Origin: Chlorokybus atmophyticus
Lineage: Eukaryota > Streptophyta > Chlorokybophyceae > Chlorokybales > Chlorokybaceae
Reading direction: 5' to 3'
Assembly: GCA_009103225.1 (NCBI GenBank)
Contig: RHPI01002888.1
Span: forward strand, 259,018-296,188
Length of the DNA: 37,171 nt
A program made the translations under genes and the position numbers. Position 1 is the first letter of the stretch. The number at the start of each line of letters is the position of its first letter. The notes under the pieces were generated by a model that ran no database searches, had not been told where the DNA came from, and saw nothing but the letters and a program-made list of their open reading frames with translations. This document shows, piece after piece, positions 1-16,538 of the stretch.

Positions 1-32
1 CCCCCCCCCCCCCCCCCCCCCCTCTTCAACAG

Positions 33-3000
33 GGTCTCTACGCCGACGCCATCCGTTCTCCCCTGCCCCCCTCCCCTTCCCTCTCCTCCATGCGCTCCTC
101 CAACGGCTCTTCATATGTTTATGACACCCAGCGCTCCATACTGGTAGTCCGTATCATGCAACGCGCTTCAAGGAAACTGCCCCTCTACTGGGACATGAAC
201 ATGGACTTCTGTCCGAGCCAGGGGTGCGACTACGTGGTGGTCAATGTGAATCTGCCGAATAGGACGGTCGGGGAGAGTGAGCTCGACTGCTCGACGGAGG
301 CGTATAACGCGGGGTATGGGGCGGGGAGTTTGAGGAGGGAGGATGGGTGGTTGACGACGCCAGCAAAGCCGGTGGTGAGTCAGAGTTGTGGGAGAGTTGT
401 AGTACACGGGATAGCATGCAGGTGCACATGTGCACTTGCACGCACGTGCGCGCACGTGCGCGGTGCGTGTGCGCACGCACGCGTGCCCTCGCATGCACGC
501 ACCCGCCCGCACGCACGCATACACGCATGTTCACACGCGTATGCGCACACCCACACCCACACCCATGAGCTCACTTGTCCATCCCCCTCTGTGACCCAGG
601 GCAAGATTTCGGTGCCGTACCAGGCTCCCTTGCGCGCGTACGCGTGCGGCGGCTTCTGCCTGTTTGTCAACGCGGGCGGGGCGGGCGCGGACGCGTTCCA
701 GGACGACTTGGGGGCAGACTGGGTAGCAGACAGGTGAGAGAGCGAGAGAGAGAGAGACACTCGTGTGCACACGCACGCACACAGGATGCACACGCGCAAG
801 CATACATTCAACATTCACGTTGTTGTCTTCATCATTGTGTACGATCCATCCACAGGGGTTTCACTGGGGGATACACTACGAGCCGTAACAGCGCCGTATT
901 CGGGGTCGAGGACGGGAGCGAGCCGGTGAGTTGCACACACACACACACACACACACAAAATGTCATATCAATGCCAGGATGTTGGTGGTGTTGTCAATAG
1001 AGATTGTTCTGAATATGTCTGTCAGGTTTACTTCACCGCAAGGGAGGGCGGCATGTCGTACACCTTCGATGTGCCGAACGGCAGCTACCAAGTGGGCCTA
1101 CACTTTTCCGGTACGCGTGCGTGTTTATATGCATGTGCATACATGTCATTCGCCGACTGTGTGTTGAAACTGCCTTCGAGAACAGCTTGTGCGGGAAAGG
1201 TCGCTTGTGGCGCAGTCAGAGCACATGCACACATGGACACAAAGACACCTAGACACTCACACACATACACTGACATACACTGACATACACATATACGTTC
1301 ACACATGCGCGCATACACGGGTATGCACAGTCACACACGCGCGCATGCGTACACCCACGTGCACACAGTCACACACGCACCCACCCACAGTCACGACCGC
1401 CCACACAAGCGCGCGCGCGCGCATATACACAATCTCCTACCCGCATGCACACACACACACACACATTCTCTCATACACAACTGTCCTGTTTCCCTTTCCC
1501 TTTCCACACCTCACTCACTCCCACTCTCTCACAACACTCCCTCCCTCCCAGAGGTGTACTGGACCTCCCCTGGCCAGCGCGTGTTCAACGTCTACGTCCA
1601 GTCCGCCCTCGTGCTGTCCCAGTTCGACATCCTCGCGGCGGCGGGCGGGCAGAGGTTCACCGCCGTCGTGTTCGAGACGATCGCGGTCGTAAGCGACGGA
1701 CAGTTGACTGTCGAGTTCGAACGCATCGCGGATAACCCAAGGGTGAGTGTGTGTGTGTGTGTCATTGTCGAGTACACACATGGCTCGCGTGCGCGCGTGG
1801 TACGCACGCACGCACGCACGCAGTTGTCACGCGTGTGCGCGTGTGTCGTATGTGCGTGCTCGCATGCGTGCGCACAGCAATGCCAGAACAGCGATATCGC
1901 GAGTGGGTGCGTGGGTGAGACACGTGTGCGCATCGACACACGTACGTGCGCGTGCCTGCATGCCTGCCTCGATACTTGTCCTCCACACCCCACAAACACC
2001 CCTCTCCCCTCTCTCCCCTCCCCTCCCCTCCCCAGATCAACGGCATCTCCCTCACCCCCCCTCCCGCCGGCTCCGCCCTCCCCCCTCCCCCTCCTCCACC
2101 TCCGGTGCCTGTTGCCGCGACGGACGCCGTGCGGATCGACGTGGGAGCGAGCGCAGGCTCCGTCGACGCGCTCGGGTTCCAGTGGACGGCGGTGAGAGAG
2201 AGGATGATGCGTCCATGTGTATATACATGTGCGCATGCGTGCGTGCGTATCTCTCTGTGTGTGTGTGTGTGTGTGTGTGTGACGTAACCGTGCCGGTAAC
2301 TGTACCTCCTCCATCAGGACACGAGCACAGAGGGTACCGTGAGGGTGTTCTCGAACGCGATAGCGGGCGTGCAGTACGGCCGTGAGAGTCTGTTTCAGGT
2401 GAGACAGGGTCATGTGTGCATTTCTATGCTGTGTGCGTGTGCGTGTGCGTGTGCGTGTGCGTGTGCGTGTGTTCAGCCAACTCAGGCTGATGTTGCTGAT
2501 ACGAGCAGAGCATCCGATTCGGCGCGACACTCACGTACGCCATCAGCGTCGCGCCCGGGACGTACAACGTGGAGCTCTCCTTCGTGGAGAACTTCCAGAC
2601 AGCGGTATGAGTGTTGACTGCCACACTGTCTTGTGCAAGCTTTCACACAGAACATGTGCGTGCGCGCGTGCGTGCGTCCGTGTTTGGCGCAATATGCGTG
2701 TCGCGCTCTGCGCTGAGACACAGCAAAAGCGCATACATTGCAATGCACAACATCCGCAATGGGTAGCATTGTCGTCGTGCAAAGTGCACAGATGCGCACG
2801 CACGCGTTTGCACCCACACGCATGCACGCGCGTGCACCCACACTCATACCCACACGCACATGCCCATGCATCCAACACATCCACTCACCGACCCACCCAT
2901 CCTCAGGCCGGCGGCCGGCTCTTCGACATCTACATCCAAACCGCCAAACTCACCTCTTCCCTCGACATCTTCTCCGAATCCGGCGGCCGATTTGCCGGCC

Positions 3001-3173
3001 TCGTCAAAGCGTACCCCAACATCCAGGTTTCATCAACCACAGGAGGGAAGGTTACAATCAGTTTGCAAGCCGTCAAAGACAACACGTCGATCGCGGCGAT
3101 ACAGATCACGAGGAAGATCGCGAACACGGCGAGTACGAGCGTGCACACGACGGAGGAGACGCTCGTGACGTGA
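33..3173 (+). CDS. Protein with two malectin-like domains (5' end missing)
   Basis: Nine exons keep one frame: 33-374, 600-733, 856-925, 1026-1110, 1552-1742, 2036-2191, 2318-2398, 2509-2604, 2907-3173 (TGA), giving 473 residues. The first exon follows an acceptor (caacag) right after a C run, so the true N-terminus lies outside the window. Malectin-like domain 1 (about residues 124-270) shows YACGG, then YTFDVPNGSYQVGLHFSE, PGQRVFNVYVQ and FDI. A proline-rich linker follows (about 280-297). Malectin-like domain 2 (about 305-465) shows VRIDVGA, APGTYNVELSFVE, GRLFDIYIQ and LDIF. Malectin domains bind carbohydrate, typically diglucosyl glycans in the ER or wall glycans outside the cell. No transmembrane segment or kinase follows domain 2, so this is not a complete malectin receptor kinase; a soluble secreted or lumenal protein is inferred. 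The first 120 residues match nothing I recognise. Confidence 0.86.
375..2906 (+). repeat. Introns of the malectin gene: dense GT/GC/CA simple sequence
   Basis: All eight introns (375-599, 734-855, 926-1025, 1111-1551, 1743-2035, 2192-2317, 2399-2508, 2605-2906) contain mostly alternating purine-pyrimidine sequence. Examples are a (CA)n run near 934-957, a (GT)n run near 2259-2280, and a GTGTGC-type hexamer array near 2431-2471. Exons between them are ordinary coding sequence, so the repeat bias stops sharply at splice sites. Several introns start GT-rich and end CA-rich. Confidence 0.85.
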
Positions 3174-3664
3174 TGAGAGAGGATGAAGAGGTGTTTGGGT
3201 GTTGTGGTCAGAAAGGGTTTGATGTGAAGCCTTGGCACGACATCGGTGGTTGTGTTGCGGGTGAGGGTTAAACTGAATTTTGTAGGGTTCTATTTATTAT
3301 TTTTGGCTGCCAGTCCACTGAAGTGGCAGCGGTTGACATTACCAGTAATTGATAGATGGATTATTCCTTTATGCTAGCGTTCAGGTTGATAGCACCTGCA
3401 AGACCAGCATAGAGATGGTCATTGTAGGCTGCATACAGCGAGTTGAAACCAACATTGGTTTACCAAAAGCTGACTTTAAGGTGTCAATTACCACCATCAC
3501 GCTGTGTCTTGCCAGGCCTTCCTAGCACGTATGAATGTGCATGCGAGTGAGTGAGTGAGTGTACAGTGCGCTCGGAGTGTATACACAATGTGCGTGCAAC
3601 CGTAACACACAACAGTAGAACCGTGAAACCATTTACAACACCACGCTCACCAACACCATTCTTA
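3174..3664. other. Convergent 3' spacer, malectin gene / CHERP-like gene
   Basis: This spacer lies between two stop codons facing each other and presumably holds both 3' UTRs. A short GAGT tetranucleotide run lies near 3546-3561. I see no gene or structured RNA here. Confidence 0.6.
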
Positions 3665-9573
<5,909 letters not shown>

Positions 9574-9869
9574 CCACTAGCTAGTATTTTGCCCAATGCT
9601 GCCAAACACGAAAGATTGATTATGATGCGAGACTAATTATAAACTAACTTGATGGGTCACCCTCACACGCATACGCGTAAAACACGCACAAACGCACGCA
9701 CACAGCCTTCCGCCGCCGCTCCCACAAGCACAGCCAGACAGCTTAGCCAGACCTCAACCGCAAAAGGTTTATGCAATAAGCGTGCACGCGAGCCAGGTTG
9801 ATTGGCAAAAACTGCCTCTGCAGGCAGAAAGGTGGGCCTAATCGCCATGGTTTGAACCAAGGCGTTTGG

Positions 9870-9941
9870 TGTGGCTGCTGGGATTCGAGCCCAGGTCTCC
9901 ACGGCCACAACGTGGGATTCTCACCACTAAACTACAGCCAC
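9870..9941 (-). tRNA. trnH-GUG: tRNA-His (anticodon GTG)
   Basis: The minus strand folds into a full 72-nt cloverleaf without an intron. The acceptor stem GTGGCTG pairs perfectly with CAGCCAC, followed by discriminator A. The anticodon stem CCACG/CGTGG encloses loop TTGTGGC with anticodon GTG at 9908-9906. The T stem CTGGG/CCCAG encloses CTCGAAT, so the usual T54 is C. No encoded CCA follows, and A73 fits a eukaryotic tRNA-His whose extra 5' G is added after transcription. Internal A-box (TAGTTTAGTGGT) and B-box (GGGCTCGAATCC) promoters are present. The first T5 run, a possible pol III stop, is about 59 nt downstream (9811-9807). Confidence 0.96.
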
Positions 9942-10595
9942 GAACGTCGCTGCAATCTCCAACTCAAGAAGTTATAAATGTTACTGCAGTAGGCAGTACA
10001 TCATAATGTATGTCGTGCTACATTTCTGCAAATCTCAAGTTGCAATGTAACGTTCCTAATACCTCTTGTGTCGTTGCATGTATGAAAGTGTAGAAATGTT
10101 AATGACAGGTTACGCAATGTAAGTAATACTCATAAAGGATAGGATGGGGTAACAACGAGGCAAAGGAACGAGAGCATGCAACCGAAGGTTCATTAATAAC
10201 ATAAGTAGTATAGTAATATGTTATTAGTATAACAATATAACTTACAGGCAGGGAAACCAAGCTTTGGTGCTTTGTTTTTACTAATATATACGCATGGAAA
10301 ACAATGTAAGCATTTTCACGTTTCAATACTGTATCATATACCTTTATCGATCGATATGTGTGGTGCGTGGGTCATTTCTTTCGAAATTACTTGATAGAGC
10401 AGCACAACAGTCGATTTACAAACATTTTGGCTGCGTGCAATGATTGCACGCATTCACATATTCATTTGTGCTATACCGCAAGTCATGTTATTGCTGCTTG
10501 CGCACAGCTACATGCCCATATTCATGGCCATAGGTTTCGGTGGTGTTGAGGTTATGATTGTACCAAGAATGAGGGGAGGTGGCATGTACGACTAT

Positions 10596-10598
<3 letters not shown>

Positions 10599-10672
<74 letters not shown>

Positions 10673-10716
10673 CGCTCTCTCGCGCTCTCCCTCTCGCTCT
10701 GTGTGTGTGTGTGTGT
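10599..10716 (+). repeat. Compound microsatellite (CT)n-(CG)n-(GT)n
   Basis: A pure CT run (10599-10656) passes directly into CG repeats (10657-10674), then a mixed CT/CG part, then (GT)8 (10701-10716). It lies in intergenic DNA. Confidence 0.95.
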
Positions 10717-11858
10717 ACATGAGATGGAAGAGGGAATCCATACATGGCAACCTACGTGCACATGCAATGTCACAAACACCACAAGCACTCACCAACTCGA
10801 CCACCGGGCCTAAGCGCCTGCATGCTACTTACCAACTACTTCCAACTCTACCACTACTGCCCTCCTATGTGCGTGTACGAACAATCTGAAACGGAAATGC
10901 ACATGCATAGTGGCATGCACAGTCAGCAGCATGCAGAGTGACATAGCGCATACCAACAACACCATTGTAAGGTTGACCACCGGGTTCATTTACTACCTAA
11001 CACACGTGACCGTCATTGCATGTGTATATGCATTCCCTTGTGTGCTGGTTGCATCCATACAACTGCCTCGAGCATATTCTGTACACTACACTCGTGCTTG
11101 GGACAGGTAATGATGCTTACGAACATGCATGCATGTGTGGTGCACGGGGTTTGGGCCGTAGGAGTAGTAGGCTAGGTAGTGTTCTACTTGGTGTGATTGC
11201 TTAGCCCGATGGTGTATATACTGGCTAGCGTCTGCGTCTCACGTGTGCTATGCATATGACTTGCTGTTGGGTGCAATACACCTTGTGCATGCCGCTAGTT
11301 GTGCCTTAGATCTTTATACACTACCCTTACTACCCCGTTGTAAGGGTAAGCACGAGGCTGTTATATGTGTGTGTATATGGGGTGCTGCATCACACATGCT
11401 GTATGTATGCTGTGTGTGTGTACATAAATCTTGAGTATCAGTGGAAATGAGCGCATCATATGCATTGCGGTAGTGTGACCAATGTAACATGCATGACACA
11501 TACATGAGTAATCCACACACACGGTATGAGCCCGTGTGGGCAGGTGAATACTTGGCGACATGCATGCTAGTGTGCACTAACGGGGTAGGGTTTTTTTCCT
11601 CAGGTAGAGTTAGCAGCAGCCTGGTGGTATGAGGTATTGGCTGGGCATTGCATGTGCCTTGTGCCGAGTGTGGTGTATGACATTGAGTGTGCGTGACTCG
11701 TTGCATGCTACTAATGTAGCATACTATCTCTTATACGCCAAAACAGCGATTTGACAACCACCGGGCTATGTGTATAAACAGTGCGCAGTGCGATGTCCAT
11801 GCATATCCTGCATGGGTATGAGACAAGCCAAGGCATGCAAGCATAGCAGCATCAGAGA

Positions 11859-11904
11859 GGGGGGGGGGGGGGNNNNNNNNNNNNNGGGGGGGGGGGGGGG
11901 GGGG
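11859..11904. other. Assembly gap: G runs flanking N13
   Basis: A G run, 13 N bases (11873-11885) and another G run lie just downstream of the NPG-like gene's stop. The sequence is unresolved here. Confidence 0.95.
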
Positions 11905-11969
11905 CATCACCAGATCCAAGACAATAGCTTCGGACAAATGTCCATGTACTATCCATCGTGAAACCTTGA

Positions 11970-14900
11970 TCACAAGTCTCTAGGGAGGCAGCGGAAGCTC
12001 ATTGCTGGTGCGGTGCCCTTCAATGCAAATGCTGCGCGAAAGCACTCTGCCGCCTGCGCCACAACCTCATCAGCACGCAGCACTGAGATGAAACAGCAAC
12101 ATTGTGAGAAGCTAGCAATAACCTGTACAGCGGAGCCTTCAGCCTTGTGCACCAGCCCCATGTGGTACCACGCTTCATACGAGTTGGGGTCCGCACGTAG
12201 CGCGTCGGTCAAAAAACACCGTGCAAGCGGCAGACCGTCCACACCTGAGTCGTAGTATAACACGCCCAACCTTAATGCACTGGGACCAAAGCCAGGCTGC
12301 ATTGAGAGAGCAGCACTGTATGACTGTATAGCCTCCTGCAGCACCATAAACAGCAAGGTCACATTCAAAGCGTAGAAGAAATAACTCTTGTTATGGAAAC
12401 TGGCTGGACTTGAAGGAGAACCTTGGCAAGGCAAACTCACCTGCTTATGACTCCTTGCCTCTTCCAAAGCACCCTGTGCATGATGAGCACCTGCACACGC
12501 CACGCAGTTCAGATAAGGGCTTGACTACACCAACCAAAGACATGAAGGATATTGCTCCGCGTGCGCACACATGCACAGCAGTACATGCAGAGCGCATGTC
12601 ATGTGGACTACAGAGACCAAGCACCACTAATGTTGGTTACCTGCTGAGTGCGGTGTGAGTGTAAGTGCACGCTCGACAAACACCTCAGCATCTGCTGTCT
12701 GCTGAAGGGAAGTGTAGAGTGCTGCAATTGCCTGTAAAAAAAGGAGGTTCAAGTCATCAACAGCAAATTAGTCAGAACAATTAAAACAATTAAACTCATG
12801 ACCACAGCAATTCTTGCAGCAGTAGGTGCTGGGTTTGTGGTCAACAAGGCACAAGCGCATGCAACGAGTATTAAGAGCGGCTTTCCACGGTTATGCACCT
12901 GACAAACAGCAGATTCCAACTCGCGCGCATTCACACGCAAGCCGCCATCAGCAAACCAGAACGCTTCGGTTGCGCCGCTGCGACTCACGTCCTCTGCAGG
13001 TGGGGGTTGTAGTATGGAAAGCACCTGAGAGACACAAGACTGTAATATGATCACACTTGTGCAGATGCAACACCAGCTATGCATGCAACTCCAACGCTGC
13101 CAACTGTTGGTTTCTCTTGTGTTGTATTGTGTTGTAGTGGGCACCAACCGACATTACATCTCGGGGCAAGTTATGGAGGTGGTCTAACTCGCTGAACATG
13201 CATGCGCAGGGCCACAGTGTCATCATTCAGCCATGACGTGGGACAGAAAGATATGCCAGACAGTGCACTCGCAACGATGTGACCTGTATTACGGACTACT
13301 GACGACGTATGTATGTTGGCACATGCAAAGATCAGTATGCCGGTATGCACAGTTGCACTCGCCTCATGGTCTTGGCATGCAAGGTTAACAACCAATGATG
13401 AACATTGCATGAAGATGGAATCACGATGCTCCTCACCTGCTGATACGTGCGGAGCGCCTGTGCCGGTTTGCCATCAGCGGAGAGCACAGCGGCTTTGACA
13501 CGCAGCGCGTCTACCAGGCGAGCATCGTCTGCTGCCTCAGCAGCAGCGGCCTCGGCTGCAGCAATAGCATCGCTGAACTTTTCCCTTGCTGCGAGATCAA
13601 ACCAACACTTTAGGGTCAAGCTATGCTTCATGGCATAGCAATGCTGATGCTGCCTGCACTTGCAATGCAGAATGAGTGCCGCAGACCAGCAACTGCACAA
13701 TTGTTGGAGTACCGAACAGGTTTAGTACCCAAAGCTCCTAGTGCTTCAGGTGTATTAGCAATATAAGCAATCAATGTTGCATAACAGCAAGCAGTACCAC
13801 TGGTTTGCAATTGACACAGGCCAGTGGTACTCCTTGACGTCACGTATGCTGACCTGAGAGGCAGAGTGCAAGCAGCAGCCACGCAGAACCATGGGCCCCC
13901 CCAGAAAGCGCAATTGCTTTGCGTGCTGCACTCACAGCATGGCCAATCCTCCTGGCATCTGCATACTAGCAGCCAAACATGTCAACACCACGTGCATGGT
14001 TTGATTTGCATACAATCAATGCTAGGCTTGTGGTGCTGATGGCAGTCAGACTGACCGAACAGCCCTACCTAATGACATTTGCAAGACTTGGCAGAGGCAA
14101 CTTGCAAACATCCGGCTTTGGATGCACCGAAGTTTGCATGCATTGGGCTCTGTTCCCACCTGCAAGGCCAGGTGGTATTGTATCTGCGGGTCGGATGGCT
14201 CCATGGCAGCAGCCTTCTGTAGCGCGTCCAATGCTTGCTGCACATTGCGCTCCCTTGCAGCATCGGAGACTGCTGTGGCCGCCTGAGCACCCATAATGAC
14301 ACCATACACCTCCAAGCACTTGCCCTGGCATTGCGGCAGGAGGTAGTGAACAAACAGTTGATGATGACGCAACCGACTTGGTCTTTTCCACCGGCAAACC
14401 CCTTACAACGCATACCTTCAAGTAAGCCTCAGACCCTTTGGCCTTGACCAGTGCAGCCTCAGCATACTTTGCAGCTTCAGGCAGAGTTTCAGGGCTGTTA
14501 AGGTTGATGTGTAGTCAGCCATGCGGGCAGGCTTGCCAACATGCAAAGCATGCAGCGAATGACACAACAGGAGAGAAGGTGCAATTGGTCGGAACCGCCA
14601 CCTGCGAGAGGACACGCGTGCTGCCAGCAGCAGGAAGCTTGCTGGGTTGGGAAGGTCTTCCAGCTGGAGAACCATCCTGAGGATGGTGAGGGCCCTGCGG
14701 TACCGCCCGGCTGAAACCAGCGACAACGCAAACCCATAGTACCAGTCTGCCATGCCCTTATCGCCTGGCAAACCACGCTCATATGCCTCCTGAAGTGCAA
14801 TGCATACGCTTGAGAAGTGTGTGAGGCACTGCTTGTCAACTTGAATCTGGGGGTGCAGCTGGTGCTGCACCCACAAACAAACCCAACAAACAACAACAGT

Positions 14901-15684
14901 TTTGCAGGACTCGAGTGACTTGCAACAGGACTATGTTGTGAGGTCTGCCCGATAAAAAACCAGAGTGCATATAATGTTGTAGGTGTATGTATTACATGTG
15001 TGCTGCATACAAGCTTATGCTATGCAACCCACCGACAGTGCAGAGAAGGCGCCACCTCTAGCAAGGGCTTGCACAAGGTGCTGATGGGCCACGGGGTCAT
15101 TGCGAACTGAAAACTTGTCGCCAGACTCGTACAGCAATAGCAACAACGCTGCATCTGATGCCCTGTTGACGACATCTGCTCCTTCACCTGCATGTGCATG
15201 TGATCTCCACTACGTGTGAGCGTGTACATGACATTGTGCTGATGTGTAGAAGTCACATGTACACGCACATCCTTGCATGCTAAACATGTTTGCTATGCAT
15301 GGCATGCATGCTCTTGAACTACAAGTGAGATTGCTCGTGCTGAAAGCCTGTGACATCACAATAAAGAGCAGCAGACGGTGTGCATGGAGAGAACAATGCA
15401 CCATGCATTAGATCGCCATATGCCATACATGTGCTGCTTTTTGTCCGCATGCAACAAACAATAATATGCCATTGTTGCCTGCGTTTCTTGCATGACGTTG
15501 CGTTCTGTCATTACGACAGAACGCTAGGAGCTTAGACACGCATATTTAATCACTTTGCAACAAACCGCTGAGTCAACTCACCGTAAAGCAGCTCGATGGC
15601 AAGCTCCTTCATGCCTTGTCTCCGTCTGGCTGGTTGTGCTGCCGCTTGCAGCTCGGCCCGCAACCTGGACGTCTTCTCGCTCAT
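11970..15684 (-). CDS. NPGR-like: NPG/NPGR (TTC7-like) TPR protein, PI4K scaffold family
   Basis: Twelve exons read downward: 15684-15582, 15187-15033, 14789-14602, 14494-14416, 14324-14160, 13965-13854, 13588-13437, 13024-12899, 12731-12641, 12490-12441, 12335-12123, 12065-11970, giving 509 residues. The ATG at 15684 has an in-frame TAG just upstream. The chain is alpha-helical TPR throughout: YYGFALSLVSAGRYRRAL, then GKCLEVYGVIMGAQA, YHLALQYADARR, SAWLLLALCLSA, and the C-terminal pair LARCFLTDALRADPNSYEAW and YHMGLVHKAEGSA. It ends AMSFRCLPRDL, like the PFSxIPREL end of TTC7. In plants NPG/NPGR proteins, and in animals TTC7, join HYC/FAM126 and EFOP/EFR3 to hold PI4K-alpha at the plasma membrane. 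It is shorter than I expect for plant NPGRs (about 700) and TTC7 (about 850). The acceptor before 12065 (gatgag) and the donor before it (gttatt) are weak but give the family sequence. Exon 13965 uses a tgctag acceptor. Confidence 0.92.
15500..15524 (+). repeat. Hairpin in first intron of NPG-like gene
   Basis: GCGTTCTGTC (15500-15509) and GACAGAACGC (15515-15524) are perfectly complementary around a 5-nt loop. The function is unknown. Confidence 0.85.
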
Positions 15685-16538
15685 CCTGGCCTATTGCGCC
15701 ACACCGATTGGACCAACCAACCGGACTCAGCCTCTCAGCTGGCTGGTGCAAACATCCCGTCAGACGCACGCTTCAATGCGCCCCCCAAGCTCGACACGCA
15801 GCCGCTTGCTTCAACGCTTGGTCTGCCTGCTTGAGCTAACTCGCTTGCCGTGAACTCTTGCTCCCACCCGCTTGCATGCTTGCTTACGTGCTGCCTTAAG
15901 CTTGGTCGCTGGCTTGCCGGCTTGCTCTTGTTTGCCTGCTTCTACAAGCTCTTTTTGTTTTCACTCCAGTCCAAAGCCACGCCCAGCGACTCCAGCCCAA
16001 ACCCAAGCCCAGTCCAGTTCCAGCTCCAGCTCCAGCTCCAGCTCGCCCCTTACGCAAGCTTCAACACGTCTCACTTGCCAGCTGGCAGCGATGTCCGCCT
16101 CAATGCCATGCATGCGAACAATGTGTCAGTCAATGCACAGCATTACCCGCCGCTAGTTGGGGGCCGTGGCATCCCGTGACGCCATTAGGGTGATTAGGGT
16201 GGACATCAGTGCAAACTTGGCGGAGGCGCAGGCGTAGGCGGAGGTGGACGCTGCCTTCAACGGTTGTTGAGCTTTGGCCTATATCTAAGCTCTGTGTGCG
16301 TCTAAGTGATCGCCTCGTTGCTCGCGCTTTGTGTGCGTTCTGCAAGCGTGTAGAGTTGCGGTTGGCCTGGTCCTGGGCGCAGCGCAGGAGGTTGAGGCAG
16401 CGCAGTGGTTGAGGGCTGATGCTTGTTGAGCGCTGCAGCAGACGGTGCGTGTATGTAGGACAGCGTTAGGTCAGGGTTCTGGTCGTAGTTGAGTGGGGGT
16501 TTGTGCTGTGCTCTGCTGGGGCTTCACCGCAATAGCAG
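15685..16538. promoter_or_regulatory. Divergent promoter region, NPG-like (-) / P4H (+)
   Basis: 854 bp separate two start codons that point away from each other, so both promoters and 5' UTRs must lie here. The region includes a CAGCTC hexamer run (about 16016-16044). I see no coding exon and no certain TATA element. Confidence 0.6.

Larger units (their letters stand above)
9574..11969. other. Intergenic region between CHERP-like and NPG-like genes
   Basis: The region contains the tRNA-His gene, a compound microsatellite and a G-run/N gap, each listed separately. Otherwise I see only AT-richer sequence with short open frames that match no family. Several short copies of a GACCACCGGG-like motif (near 10976, 11756; a related one near 36441) hint at decayed repeats. 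Confidence 0.5.

Noticed and set aside
2431-2471. Regular GTGTGC array as a CRISPR or telomere-like array
   Set aside because: It is a pure hexamer-type microsatellite inside an intron, without spacers or a chromosome end.
1592-2530. 312-codon open frame on the minus strand over the malectin gene
   Set aside because: It runs through GT/CA simple repeats and opposite real malectin exons, and shows no domain. The plus-strand exons carry clear malectin motifs.
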